The translations under genes were made by a program, and so were the position numbers. Under the pieces are notes generated by a model. It saw only the letters and a list, made by a program, of their open reading frames with translations, did not search any database and was not told the DNA's origin. A stretch of DNA of 64,000 nucleotides, from assembly GCA_942490895.1 (NCBI GenBank), contig CALNZC010000069.1, positions 1 to 64,000 on the forward strand, given 5' to 3'. The DNA is from JAGNXB01 sp942490895 (GTDB lineage Bacteria; Bacteroidota; Bacteroidia; Chitinophagales; Saprospiraceae). Shown piece after piece: positions 43,695 to 52,748 of the stretch (the first letter of the stretch is position 1; every line of letters starts with the position of its first letter).

Positions 43695-44846
43695 ATGAAA
43701 ACACCACATATCGTCCTTCTTGGCCCCACATATCCCTACCGTGGCGGGAATGCTCTCTTTATGACCTTCCTGTATGAAGCTCTGGAGGAGCAACACCGGG
43801 TGGATTTTATCAACTTTAAGATGATGTACCCGTCTCTGTTGTTTCCGGGGACGACACCCTATGATGTCAGTGAGGAGCACTTTCAGAAGGTTCCCAGCCA
43901 ACGTCTGATGCACTCGATGAATCCGATCAGTTGGTGGCAAACGGCACGAGCGATCAATCGCCTGGACCCGGACATCATTGTTTTTGACTGGTACCAACCT
44001 TTTTTTGGCCCCATGTTCTATGGCATTGGGCTGTTTCTCAACCGCAGAATGAAACAGCGGGTCCTGTTCATCACTGAAAACATCATCTCCCACGAATCGA
44101 GATGGATCGACAAGTGGCTGACCAAGCTGGGATTGAATTGGGCGAAAGCTTTTTTGACCCTGTCGAAAAAGGTCGAGGAAGACATCCAGACACTTGCTCA
44201 CGGCAGACCCGTCTATCGTTCAGAACTGCCGGTTTATGGATGGTACACACGCAGTGAAGACAATGGCCTCCAGACGGCACGGTCTGAATTTGAACTGGGT
44301 GAATCGGATAAAGTCCTTTTATTCTTCGGCTATATCCGTCATTACAAGGGTTTGGACATCCTCATGGAAGCCCTTGCCTTGCTCCTGAAAGAGGATCCCG
44401 CTTATCGCTTGCTTGTCGCTGGAGAAAGCTATGAGGAAGAAGCACAATACCAGCAATTGATGGACAAACTGGGTATTCGGGAATACGTGCGATTCAAGAA
44501 CGAGTTTATTCCAAATGAACGTGTGGCCCGATATTTTGAAGCGAGTGATGTAGTAGTCCTACCCTACCGATCGGCTACCCAAAGTGGCATCCTGAATATG
44601 GCCTATGGTTTTGAAAAACCAGTGGTCATCACCGATGTCGGTGGTTTAGGTGAATTTGTCGATGAAGAGAAAACAGGAATTGTGGTTCCAGAACCCAATC
44701 CTGTTGCTGTCGCAGCAGGGATACGCCGTTATTATCAACTGCACTCTTCTACAGACTTTGCCACACATATCCGGGATCGTGTAGCCTCCAACAGCTTTGG
44801 GGATATCCAGAATGTATTCCTGGAAGTCTATGAATTATTCCATTGA
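43695..44846 (+). CDS. Glycosyltransferase, GT4/GT-B type
   Basis: A 383-residue cytoplasmic or membrane-associated glycosyltransferase. The N-terminal domain begins HIVLLGPTYPYRGGNALFM. The C-terminal domain has the nucleotide-sugar binding region: LLFFGYIRHYKGLDILMEAL, then ASDVVVLPYRSATQSGILNM and VITDVGGLGEFVDEEKTGIV. In place of the classic E-x7-E there is the segment SATQSGILNMAYGFEKP. I chose the ATG at 43695. It diverges from the GDP-heptose operon, so transfer of heptose or a derived sugar to a surface glycan is a reasonable guess, but the donor and acceptor are not shown by the sequence. Confidence 0.87.
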   Translation: MKTPHIVLLGPTYPYRGGNALFMTFLYEALEEQHRVDFINFKMMYPSLLFPGTTPYDVSEEHFQKVPSQRLMHSMNPISWWQTARAINRLDPDIIVFDWYQPFFGPMFYGIGLFLNRRMKQRVLFITENIISHESRWIDKWLTKLGLNWAKAFLTLSKKVEEDIQTLAHGRPVYRSELPVYGWYTRSEDNGLQTARSEFELGESDKVLLFFGYIRHYKGLDILMEALALLLKEDPAYRLLVAGESYEEEAQYQQLMDKLGIREYVRFKNEFIPNERVARYFEASDVVVLPYRSATQSGILNMAYGFEKPVVITDVGGLGEFVDEEKTGIVVPEPNPVAVAAGIRRYYQLHSSTDFATHIRDRVASNSFGDIQNVFLEVYELFH

Positions 44847-44852
44847 TCGGTC

Positions 44853-45758
44853 CTATTTCTCAGACATAACCTGCTCGAAGAGAATCGCATAAAGCATTCC
44901 ATTCCGCTCATCAGCACGCAACTCGCCATTCAATGCTCGGTCGACCATTCTTCGATCTGAGCGCTCTGTGATGGGAATCCGTTCAGATAGTCCTTCCAGA
45001 ATTTTCTTCCATTCACTTGCCTGGCAATCCGGATCTGCAGCAAGGGCAAGTTGCAAACAACGATGATCATCCTCTTCTTGCAGGGCCACTTTGGCTGCTG
45101 CCATCAAGTCTTTACAACGAGCGGCCTTTTTATCTTTCATGAACGTATCCCACAGATCCTGCACATCATTTGAACAGGGAGTCCCGGGAGGAATGCTTCC
45201 CAATTTGACCATTGCAACCGGGTATTTCCCTTTCTCCGCAAGGGTTTTGCAGTCATCCAGAAACGTCAGGCAATCATTCCACTTGATCTGCTGAATACGA
45301 TAGGCTTCATCATAGGCCGTTCGAATACTGGTTGGGTCGACTTCCAGATCCTGGAAAGCCTGGCGGAGCGCCCATTCACTGTTCATCGCCCTGCCTGAAA
45401 ACGGGGCTTCCACCTGTCCCAGCAGAACCAGGTCTCCTGGTGAAAGGATGTGAAAAACCATCATCCCATTGACCGATACCGGGCGTCCATTACTTGATTC
45501 CTGAGGCAACCCCAGACTATCCAGAATAACTTCCGGCTGGATCACCAGTGAACTTGATTTCCCTTCAGGGAACTTGACTGATCCCTGGAAGAGTCGCTCC
45601 GCCCGAGCAACAGCCATTTCTGAGGCGGAGGATGGAAGAGGCTCTGAGGATTTACAGGAGGTGACAAACGGATATTGGGCCTGACAAAGAGAGGCCGACA
45701 CCAGAATGAATAACATGGTCCAGACTGGCGTAAATGGAAAGGTCCAATTTTTTTTCAT
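44853..45758 (-). CDS. Secreted hypothetical protein
   Basis: A protein of about 301 residues that I do not recognise. The ATG at 45758 begins a signal peptide (MKKNWTFPFTPVWTMLFILV, cleaved near CQAQ). The mature part has a beta-rich N-terminal half (FQGSVKFPEGKSSSLVIQPEV, VNGMMVFHILSPGDLVLLGQ) and an alpha-helical, Cys-containing C-terminal half (CLTFLDDCKTLAEKGKYPVA, AAAKVALQEEDDHRCLQLAL) that resembles tetratricopeptide-type helices. The reading frame extends to 45809. It is convergent with the glycosyltransferase and lies after the GT2/DUF4199 pair. It could be an envelope protein; nothing more is supported. Confidence 0.7.
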   Translation of the reverse strand: MKKNWTFPFTPVWTMLFILVSASLCQAQYPFVTSCKSSEPLPSSASEMAVARAERLFQGSVKFPEGKSSSLVIQPEVILDSLGLPQESSNGRPVSVNGMMVFHILSPGDLVLLGQVEAPFSGRAMNSEWALRQAFQDLEVDPTSIRTAYDEAYRIQQIKWNDCLTFLDDCKTLAEKGKYPVAMVKLGSIPPGTPCSNDVQDLWDTFMKDKKAARCKDLMAAAKVALQEEDDHRCLQLALAADPDCQASEWKKILEGLSERIPITERSDRRMVDRALNGELRADERNGMLYAILFEQVMSEK

Positions 45759-45864
45759 GGGTAGAGGTGACTTGGTCTTCACAAATAAGAAACAACCAGA
45801 ACGGTACAATTGACCATTCTGTTGCTTACAAACTGTATTGGAAAAGATGATGCCAAATCAAACG

Positions 45865-46818
45865 CTAGCAGCCGACCCGATCTTTGATCAGGTATTCATT
45901 CCGGTTTGCAGCACTTCTGGAGATCAACTCTGCCAGGAATCCGGTCAGGAAAAGCTGAGTGCCAACAATCAGGGCCAGGATGCCGAAATAAAAAATGGGG
46001 CGATCCGCAATCCCATATTCCAGCACGATCAATTTTTGATAGGACAACCAGGCAAGAATGAGAAAGCCAATAATAAAAAACAGCACTCCCAGAGGGCCAA
46101 AGAGATGCATCGGCCGCTTGCCAAACTTACTGATGAAGATAACCGACATCAAATCCAGTGGACCTCGAATAAACCGTTCGATCCCAAACTTGGAAACACC
46201 GTATTTACGCTCCTGGTGCTGGACCACCTGTTCTCCAATCTTATGGTATCCCGCCCACTTGGCCAGTACAGGGATATACCGGTGCATATCCCCATACACC
46301 TCAATGCTCTTGACCACATCTAACCGATAGGCTTTGAGCCCACAATTAAAGTCATGCAGGGGAATTCCGGACATGAGTCTGACCGTCCAATTGTAAAATT
46401 TGCTGGGAAGATTTTTGGTCAATGCCGGATCCAGCCTCTTTTTCTTCCAACCGGAAACCAGATCATACTTTTGCTCCCGAATCATATTGACCATCGCTGG
46501 TATCTCTTCCGGGCTGTCTTGCAGGTCTGCATCCATGGTGATCACTACATCTCCTGTCACCAGGGCAAAGCCTGTATTCAGGGCTGCAGATTTGCCATAA
46601 TTTCGTTGAAATCGGATGCCTTTTACCCGCTGATCCTCCTGTTCAAGTCGTTGAATGGTGGCCCAAGACTGGTCCTGGCTTCCATCATCGATAAACAGGA
46701 TTTCGTAGGTCCATTGAGTAGGAAGCAATACACGCCCGATCCACGCATGCAGTTCAGGAATTGACTCTTCCTCATTCAACAATGGAATGACCAGGCTTAC
46801 ATCCATTTTACCAACCAT
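45865..46818 (-). CDS. GT2 glycosyltransferase, polyprenyl-phosphate (DPM1/GtrB-like) type
   Basis: 317 residues. The N-terminal GT-A domain has SLVIPLLNEEESIPELHAW, FIDDGSQDQS, and the DxD-containing sequence VITMDADLQDSPEEI. Two C-terminal membrane segments (HLFGPLGVLFFIIGFLILAW and FYFGILALIVGTQLFLTGFL) place it in the DPM1/GtrB/ArnC group, which loads a sugar onto undecaprenyl phosphate at the cytoplasmic face of the inner membrane. It lies 7 bases downstream of the DUF4199 gene, a neighbourhood common in Bacteroidota. The sugar is unknown. Confidence 0.92.
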   Translation of the reverse strand: MVGKMDVSLVIPLLNEEESIPELHAWIGRVLLPTQWTYEILFIDDGSQDQSWATIQRLEQEDQRVKGIRFQRNYGKSAALNTGFALVTGDVVITMDADLQDSPEEIPAMVNMIREQKYDLVSGWKKKRLDPALTKNLPSKFYNWTVRLMSGIPLHDFNCGLKAYRLDVVKSIEVYGDMHRYIPVLAKWAGYHKIGEQVVQHQERKYGVSKFGIERFIRGPLDLMSVIFISKFGKRPMHLFGPLGVLFFIIGFLILAWLSYQKLIVLEYGIADRPIFYFGILALIVGTQLFLTGFLAELISRSAANRNEYLIKDRVGC

Positions 46819-46825
46819 TATTTGA

Positions 46826-47350
46826 TCAGACCTCCAATTCAGGGTTCTTCTTCCGAATGATCAGCGAAATGATCAGTGCAATGATAAAACCAGGGAAGAT
46901 CAAGCCAATACCATAGCCAAGAAAGCTCTTTTTCAAATCCAGACCAAACCCTTCTTCAGCAATTCGCTTATTGATTTCGTCCAGTGTTTCTTCATCCATA
47001 TTGGCTGTTATCTGCTCCATCCATTCCATGGTCACTTCTTTCTGAACATCCACCAATCCTGGATCGATGAAATTGAACATGGCATACATAAAGACAGTCG
47101 TCAATATGGAACCGATCACCCACACCAGGAAGGTGACTTTGAGGGCCTCCTTAAACTCGATGAACCCATGTTGAAACTTTCGGATTGCCAGTCCGGCCAT
47201 GACCATAGTTGATCCCAGCGCCAGGTAGGAGAACCATGCTCCCCAGGTAATAAATCCACTCACATTCATCAGGTAATACAGGAGCGAAATGGCAATAGCT
47301 GCCATGCCACCGATCAGGCCGTAATTAATACTGGTTTGGTTGGTATTCAT
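46826..47350 (-). CDS. DUF4199 family membrane protein
   Basis: A 174-residue inner-membrane protein. Three hydrophobic segments in the first half (YGLIGGMAAIAISLLYYLM, ITWGAWFSYLALGSTMVMAG, VTFLVWVIGSILTTVFMYAM) and one near the end (GYGIGLIFPGFIIALIISLI) frame an acidic helical part (MEWMEQITANMDEETLDEIN). The pattern and the GFIEFKEALK sequence between membrane segments 2 and 3 are those of DUF4199, a family of unknown function found almost only in Bacteroidota. It heads a short operon with the GT2 gene and has a good promoter just upstream. Confidence 0.88.
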   Translation of the reverse strand: MNTNQTSINYGLIGGMAAIAISLLYYLMNVSGFITWGAWFSYLALGSTMVMAGLAIRKFQHGFIEFKEALKVTFLVWVIGSILTTVFMYAMFNFIDPGLVDVQKEVTMEWMEQITANMDEETLDEINKRIAEEGFGLDLKKSFLGYGIGLIFPGFIIALIISLIIRKKNPELEV

Positions 47351-47372
47351 CTATTTGTGGTTTAGATTCTGC

Positions 47373-47407
47373 TCAAAGATAATGGCTCCGATGAATCCGA
47401 CATCAAA
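47373..47407 (-). promoter_or_regulatory. Promoter of the DUF4199-GT2 operon
   Basis: On the minus strand, TTTG (47407-47404), a spacer of 23 bases, then TATCTTTG (47380-47373), an exact TAnnTTTG match. The ATG at 47350 is 22 bases downstream of the -7 element. The spacer is at the long end of the accepted range. Confidence 0.55.
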
Positions 47408-47425
47408 ACGAACGGGAGAACGGGC

Positions 47426-48694
47426 TTAATGCCGAACTGCCCGTAGATTCGCGATCACGCCAAACACCCGCCCATGCAGCTCTTCTCCATCCAGCGGATT
47501 ATTTCGTCCTTTCGATTCCTGGTCAGAAACAGTGAATTTCCAGGACCTATTCGGTTGAAAAACGGTAAGATCCGCAGATGCGCCTACCTCAATAGTGCCG
47601 GGATCCATGGCCAGCAGTTTACGCGGACCGGTACTCAGTCGGTCGACAAGCTCATCCATGGTGAGGACATTGGGTACAAGATGGGTACAACACAATGCAA
47701 AAGTGGTTTCCAGCCCCGTGGATCCAAAGCCGGCATAGGGAAACTCCACTTCTTTTTGATCGTCCTCTAATGGTACATGCTGGCTGACGATTGCTTCAAT
47801 TGTACCTTCCTTTACCGCTTTGCGTAATGCCTTGCGGTCATCGTCACCCCGCAGAGGAGGCATCAATTTGTACCGTGTATCATAGGTTTTGACGGCGTCA
47901 TCGGTGAAAACCAGATTCCAGGCGGGTACAGTCGCCCCCAGATGAAGTCCTTCTTTTTGCGCTCGTTTGATCATGTCCAGGCTTTCCTTTGCAGAAATTG
48001 CGTGAAGCACCATTTGAGAATCTGCATATCGAAGCAATTGGATATTGCGATAGACTTGAACCGACTCGGCCAATGAAGGTATGCCTTGCATGCCCAACAT
48101 CGTACTGACCGTCCCCTCGTGGACCTGGCCTTTTATCGAAAGAGATGGATCCAATGGCTGATCAATTACCACCCCATCCATGGCTTTGACATACATCAAC
48201 GCTCGGAGCAAGACCCCTGCCTTTTCAATGGGATGACTGCCATCGCTGAAAGCAATAGCACCCGCTGCATGCATGTCATACATTTCAGCAATCTCATCTC
48301 CCTTTGCATCCCGGGATATCGCACCGATTGGATGGATCTGCACGGCTTCCGTGCGATTATTCTTTTGGAGATATAACACCTCCGCCTTACTGTGGATAAC
48401 CGGTTCTGTATTGGGAAAGACAGCAAGATGGGTGTAGCCTCCGCGACTGGCGGCGAGGACGAGGGTGTGCAGATCTTCACGGTGTTCCTGACCGGGGTCC
48501 ATACTCTGGGGGCCAATATCTACCCACCCGGGGGAGACATGAAGGTCCTCCCCTTCCCAAACATCGACACCCCTGGCTTTAATGTCCGGTTCAATTCGCT
48601 TGATCAAACCATCCTTGATCAGGATATCGCATACTGTCTGATGAAGTGGATGATTCGGATTGTGAAGGGTTACACGACGCAGCAAGATGTTCAT
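47426..48694 (-). CDS. Dihydroorotase-like protein lacking the catalytic metal ligands (probable pseudoenzyme)
   Basis: A 422-residue amidohydrolase-fold protein of the class I dihydroorotase family (SPGWVDIG, PNTEPVIHSKAEV, GSTGLETTFALCC, GVIANLRAVRH). The key residues are mostly gone. The first metal motif D-x-H-x-H reads DIGPQS (G61 and Q63 in place of the two His). The HH of the P-HH-L region is AW (258-259), the catalytic Asp of TDHAPH is Gln305 (SQHVPL), and the Asn of NPPLR is Met278. Only His231 (LHAISAKES) remains. It should not hydrolyse dihydroorotate. Non-catalytic DHO homologs that support aspartate transcarbamoylase are known in some bacteria. It is 9 bases after the BatA/vWA gene and probably in the same transcript. 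Confidence 0.88.
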   Translation of the reverse strand: MNILLRRVTLHNPNHPLHQTVCDILIKDGLIKRIEPDIKARGVDVWEGEDLHVSPGWVDIGPQSMDPGQEHREDLHTLVLAASRGGYTHLAVFPNTEPVIHSKAEVLYLQKNNRTEAVQIHPIGAISRDAKGDEIAEMYDMHAAGAIAFSDGSHPIEKAGVLLRALMYVKAMDGVVIDQPLDPSLSIKGQVHEGTVSTMLGMQGIPSLAESVQVYRNIQLLRYADSQMVLHAISAKESLDMIKRAQKEGLHLGATVPAWNLVFTDDAVKTYDTRYKLMPPLRGDDDRKALRKAVKEGTIEAIVSQHVPLEDDQKEVEFPYAGFGSTGLETTFALCCTHLVPNVLTMDELVDRLSTGPRKLLAMDPGTIEVGASADLTVFQPNRSWKFTVSDQESKGRNNPLDGEELHGRVFGVIANLRAVRH

Positions 48695-48703
48695 AATCAG
48701 TCC

Positions 48704-50731
48704 TTAGGTCTTCCAAAATCGCAATAACAGCGATTCGATGGCAATCAACACCAAGGCTAAAATTACACACCAGCGCCATAATACAATGCCTCTTTCCTGT
48801 TCGCCGACCCAAACAGACAGGTCTGCCCGTGCCGTTTCATCCGGAATCTGGAAGCCTTTGGCTCGAATATCCTCTACTCCGAGGATACTCAGATCCGACT
48901 CCCGACGGTCATAATTGAAGGCCACATTGCCCAGGACTGTCGCCTGATCATCCAGTACATCATACACTCCTGAACGAGTAAGACCTTCTTCCATACCCAG
49001 TTTAACCCGAGATCCGATATATCGTTGAGAAGGCACAAATTCTTCATTTTCAGACCGAAATCGAAGCAGGCTCTCCGCTGTTTTCCGGACAGGAACGGTC
49101 AATTCGACTTCCAGGTCTTGTCCAATGGTATAGGCCAGTTGATGATTCCTTCTGCCAGACAAAGCCATTTTATAGACCATGGGAATAAAGACTTCTCCCG
49201 TTTTGATCAGATCGCTATAGGCTTCATTCAGGGGCGCTGAGGAGAGAAAAAGGTTTCCGAGATCAACCGGGTAACGAGCCAGCATTCGCTGCCCATTCCG
49301 ATAGGAGATCAGCACTTCTTCATCAACGGCTCCTCCCGACTCCATCTGATAGTTCCCTTGAGTGGCTGGCAAGCGTAAATTTGCTTTTGCATTGGTGTAC
49401 ACATCAGAAAATACAAAGGACCTGGTATTGAGTTCGCTGACGTCCTGACTCTTGGGGTCCCAGGTGCCATACCGTCTCGCTCCGGCACGCGTACTCAGGT
49501 CTGCGAATCCGTTCAAATCCGTTTGGTTTCCTTTAGGGAAGACGAGGACGTTACCGCCTGCCTTCATGAACGATTCCAATTCGGAGATCAAACCAGATGA
49601 CAAGGTGCTCAGGTCATCCAGGATGATCAGCTGATACCGGGCAAACTGGCTGTAATCCACCTGACTGGCCGATTGGAATACAGGCTCAAAGGCCTGAATG
49701 CCCATAGTGCCCTTCTGCAGGTAGGGTGTTGCGATGCCGTCATAGATCACCAGGATACCAATCCGTTCTTTGACTTCTGCCGCGAGATAATAGGCATCAT
49801 CAAATTGGACAGGAAAGTCGGTAATTCGCAATTCCAGTGGTTGCCAACCTGCCTGTTGGGCGGTATATAAAAGGGTATCTGTTACAGTCGCTCCCGGAGA
49901 AATGGCCAGCTGTCCAATGGGTTTCTCTTGTCCATTTTCAATCACGGACAGACGAACCTGTTCGACTTCTTCATCTCCGTGGTTGGTCACCCGGATCACT
50001 AAAGGATTCGCTTGGCGAGCGATCAGAACCGGCCCTTCAAACCAAGCTGAATCAATGGCAACGTTCTGTTCCTGCACGGCCTGGAGCGGAATCGCAGTAA
50101 TGGTCATACTGGTATCCTGAAAGTCACCTGTAAAGGAGGCGTTTTTCTGGAAGTCAGAAATCAGGTAGCTGAACCGAGTATGATCCGACTGGCTGCGCAA
50201 GATTTGTTGTTGTCGTCGTAGCACCGTAGCCAGATCAGCAACAACAGGACTCAGTTGGATATCCGTGATCAATTCACGCGCTTGTTCGCGAGAAACCAGG
50301 CGTTGCTCCTGGCCAGAATAGGTATTGGTCATGATCTGGAACCGGTCCTCCCCACCATAGCCATCGATGATCTCGTTGGCCTTGATCTTGGCCACTTCCA
50401 AGAGGGGCACATCCCGACTGAGGGCACCCATGCTGAATGAATTGTCAATATAGATCCCGACTGCTTTGGGGCCCTGGTTGGCTGTTTCTCCACGGGGAAG
50501 GAAGGGTTGAGCAAAGGCGGCCACTAATGCCAGAATGGCTAAAATCCGGGCGAGTAGCACCAGCAAGTTGCGCAGTCTGGACCGCGAAGCCGTTTCTTCT
50601 TTGATTTCACGAAGAAATCGAACGTTGGTAAAATAAATAGGTTTGAACCTCCTGAAGTAGAAGAGGTGGATCAAAATGGGAATAGCGATTGCCAACCCGG
50701 CAAGGAGAAATCCTGGAAATAAAAACTGCAT
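48704..50731 (-). CDS. BatA-domain / von Willebrand factor A membrane protein
   Basis: A 675-residue inner-membrane protein. The N-terminal BatA-type region (residues 1-80) has two hydrophobic segments (LFPGFLLAGLAIAIPILIHL, LLVLLARILAILALVAAFAQ) separated by a basic loop with FRRFKPIYFTNVRFL. A vWA domain follows, with the metal-site motif IDNSFSMG intact (about 91-98) and later YLISDFQ. The middle part resembles CARDB-like/Ig sequence (VIRVTNHGDEEVEQVRLSVI), then a glutamine-amidotransferase-like fold segment (YQLIILDDLSTLSSGLISEL). A last membrane helix lies near the C-terminus (WRWCVILALVLIAIESLLL). Such proteins are common in Bacteroidota next to aerotolerance-type genes; the exact role is unknown. 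Confidence 0.87.
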   Translation of the reverse strand: MQFLFPGFLLAGLAIAIPILIHLFYFRRFKPIYFTNVRFLREIKEETASRSRLRNLLVLLARILAILALVAAFAQPFLPRGETANQGPKAVGIYIDNSFSMGALSRDVPLLEVAKIKANEIIDGYGGEDRFQIMTNTYSGQEQRLVSREQARELITDIQLSPVVADLATVLRRQQQILRSQSDHTRFSYLISDFQKNASFTGDFQDTSMTITAIPLQAVQEQNVAIDSAWFEGPVLIARQANPLVIRVTNHGDEEVEQVRLSVIENGQEKPIGQLAISPGATVTDTLLYTAQQAGWQPLELRITDFPVQFDDAYYLAAEVKERIGILVIYDGIATPYLQKGTMGIQAFEPVFQSASQVDYSQFARYQLIILDDLSTLSSGLISELESFMKAGGNVLVFPKGNQTDLNGFADLSTRAGARRYGTWDPKSQDVSELNTRSFVFSDVYTNAKANLRLPATQGNYQMESGGAVDEEVLISYRNGQRMLARYPVDLGNLFLSSAPLNEAYSDLIKTGEVFIPMVYKMALSGRRNHQLAYTIGQDLEVELTVPVRKTAESLLRFRSENEEFVPSQRYIGSRVKLGMEEGLTRSGVYDVLDDQATVLGNVAFNYDRRESDLSILGVEDIRAKGFQIPDETARADLSVWVGEQERGIVLWRWCVILALVLIAIESLLLRFWKT

Positions 50732-50877
50732 GGCTTGATACTAACGCGTCGTTGCGTTCTTTCTTACGCAAAGAAAAGACCATTTGTTCATCCGAAGGAC
50801 ATATATCCTGATATGGCAATCAAATCGCATCTGAATATGGGTGACTTCCAGCGGTTAACGCCATGAATGGCATCTTA

Positions 50878-50912
50878 TTTGCGTTTCGTGAGATGAGGAC
50901 TTGGTATTGTTA
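50878..50912 (+). promoter_or_regulatory. Weak candidate promoter for the halogenase cassette
   Basis: TTTG at 50878-50881, a 23-base spacer, and TATTGTTA at 50905-50912, two mismatches from TAnnTTTG. It lies 40 bases before the carrier-protein ATG, in the 221-base divergent gap, which holds no other recognisable signal. Confidence 0.25.
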
Positions 50913-50952
50913 CTTGAAAACCCTCAACTTAACCCCACTAACCGATTTTATC

Positions 50953-51198
50953 ATGACAGCCATCAAAGATTCCGTAAAAACATACCTGCTAGAGGAACTA
51001 AACCTTCCTTTGTCTCCTCAAGAATTGGCGGATGACACACCCCTTTTGAGCAGCCGACTTATTGATTCGATCTCCGCTCTTCTCCTCGTGGAGTTTCTGG
51101 AGAAAGAATTCAAGATTGAATTTCAACCACATGAGGTCAACAATGACAATCTGGATTCCTTGAAATTGATCGAACAATTTGTCCAGGGAAAGCAATAG
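50953..51198 (+). CDS. Stand-alone acyl/peptidyl carrier protein
   Basis: An 81-residue carrier protein from the ATG at 50953 (MTAIKDSVKTYLLEEL). The phosphopantetheine attachment site is Ser39 in SSRLIDSISALLLVEFLE. A typical helix-rich acidic fold follows (FKIEFQPHEVNNDNLDSLKL). It is the first gene of the cassette, 6 bases before the adenylation enzyme, and would hold the prolyl and later pyrrolyl group as a thioester. In the known systems this role is played by PltL-type carriers; Bmp1 of the bromopyrrole system additionally carries a thioesterase, which is absent here. The frame also has an ATG at 50863, but the residues before 50953 do not fit the family. Confidence 0.9.
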   Translation: MTAIKDSVKTYLLEELNLPLSPQELADDTPLLSSRLIDSISALLLVEFLEKEFKIEFQPHEVNNDNLDSLKLIEQFVQGKQ

Positions 51199-51204
51199 TT
51201 GAAA

Positions 51205-52734
51205 ATGAGTGAACTTCGTCTCCTCATTGAACATGCGCTGACGCATCATGCTGCTCAGATCGCATTAGTCGAGGAATCGGGTAATCAATTGTCCTACCAG
51301 GATTTAGAAACAAGCAGCGCAGGGATCGCTGTTCACCTGAAATCACTAGGTGCTGAATCAGGACAACGCATTGGCATCTGTATCCCCAAATCAGCCCTTT
51401 CAGTCGTCTGTCTCATCGGCACTCTTCGCAGTGAAGCGGCATATATCCCGCTTGACCCAGAAGCACCGGCCAGCCGGAATGGCTATATCATTCAGGATGC
51501 CCGGGCCTCCATGATTTTGACCACTCCAGAGCTTGCTGATGCGTTACTGCCCATCCTGGGCTCATGCAAGGTTCTTGAACTTCACATACTGGATCAACCT
51601 TGCAAAATCCTGGTCCCGGCCTGGGAAGATGACAAGACACTGACCATCCCGGAGGACCTCGCCTACATCCTGTATACGTCCGGATCAACCGGCCAACCCA
51701 AAGGTGTGATGATTACGCATCAGAATGCAGCATGCTTTGTCCACTGGGGAATCGATCTGTTCCAACTGGGGCCTGAAGATGTGCTCTCTTCTATCGCCCC
51801 ATTCCATTTTGATCTTTCTGTTTTCGACCTCTATGCCGGGTTGGGGAGTGGTGCCAGCATCCTGCTCATTCGACCCGAATCGGTGAAAAACCCGATGATC
51901 CTGTCCGAGTTTATTGATCGCTTTGGCATTACCATTTGGTATGCCACACCCACAACCTTAAAGATGATGCTTCGGTTCGGGCGGATGAACCGGTACAAGC
52001 ACACTTCTCTGCGACATATCCTCTTTGCCGGGGAAGTATTTCCCATGGCGCCTTTGAATGATTTGCGTACGCGATGGAGTCATGCCGCCTTCCATAATCT
52101 TTATGGACCTACGGAGACAAATGTGTGTACTTTTTACTCCCTGCCTAAGGATATCAATCCAGAACAAACCAAACCCTTTCCGATCGGCGAGGCTTGTGCC
52201 TACGACCAATGTTTCATTGATAATGGGGAGGCGATTCAAGTACCTGAGTCCGGAGCCATGGGTGAATTGTTGATCGCTGGTGACTCGGTCATGGGTGGAT
52301 ACCTCAACCAACCCGAACGGAATGCATCTGCCCTGCTCGATCACGGTGGCTTGCGGTGTTATCGAACAGGGGATATTGTCCGTATGGACCAGGAAGGGCA
52401 ATTACATTACATCAGCCGGAAAGACCGGATGGTCAAGCGACACGGCAACAGGATCGAATTGGGTGAAATAGAAGCTGCCCTGCATGCCCACACCGAAATC
52501 ACTGAAGCTGGTGTTTACCATAGTCTTTCTGGGCCCGATCACAGTGAAATCCGGATAGTCGCCTGTTATGCCACTGCTGATCCTGATCACCATTTAGCCG
52601 TGTCAGGACTGCAATCATTTCTTCAGCAATATATCCCTTCATATATGCTGCCTGATCGATTTGTTCATCTGACGACCATGCCCAAGACCAGCACGCATAA
52701 AGTCGACTATACAGCATTGAAAGAAAACTACTAA
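51205..52734 (+). CDS. Stand-alone adenylation enzyme, predicted L-proline-carrier protein ligase (PltF/RedM-like)
   Basis: A 509-residue ANL-superfamily adenylation domain. The core motifs are ILYTSGSTGQPKGVMITHQN (156-175), NLYGPTET (298-305), CYRTGDIVRM (384-393) and RKDRMVKRHGNRIELGEIE (404-422), with the terminal Lys of the last motif in THKVDY. Aligning by hand to the PheA specificity positions gives D203, L204, F207, Y246, L273, A275, L299, V307, C308. This differs at one position from the code I remember for the proline-specific enzymes PltF and RedM (DLLYLALVC-K). It would load proline on the adjacent carrier protein. I take the ATG at 51205; a TTG at 51199 directly after the carrier stop is the alternative. 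Confidence 0.88.
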   Translation: MSELRLLIEHALTHHAAQIALVEESGNQLSYQDLETSSAGIAVHLKSLGAESGQRIGICIPKSALSVVCLIGTLRSEAAYIPLDPEAPASRNGYIIQDARASMILTTPELADALLPILGSCKVLELHILDQPCKILVPAWEDDKTLTIPEDLAYILYTSGSTGQPKGVMITHQNAACFVHWGIDLFQLGPEDVLSSIAPFHFDLSVFDLYAGLGSGASILLIRPESVKNPMILSEFIDRFGITIWYATPTTLKMMLRFGRMNRYKHTSLRHILFAGEVFPMAPLNDLRTRWSHAAFHNLYGPTETNVCTFYSLPKDINPEQTKPFPIGEACAYDQCFIDNGEAIQVPESGAMGELLIAGDSVMGGYLNQPERNASALLDHGGLRCYRTGDIVRMDQEGQLHYISRKDRMVKRHGNRIELGEIEAALHAHTEITEAGVYHSLSGPDHSEIRIVACYATADPDHHLAVSGLQSFLQQYIPSYMLPDRFVHLTTMPKTSTHKVDYTALKENY

Positions 52735-52748
52735 TCAGCATACAACAC

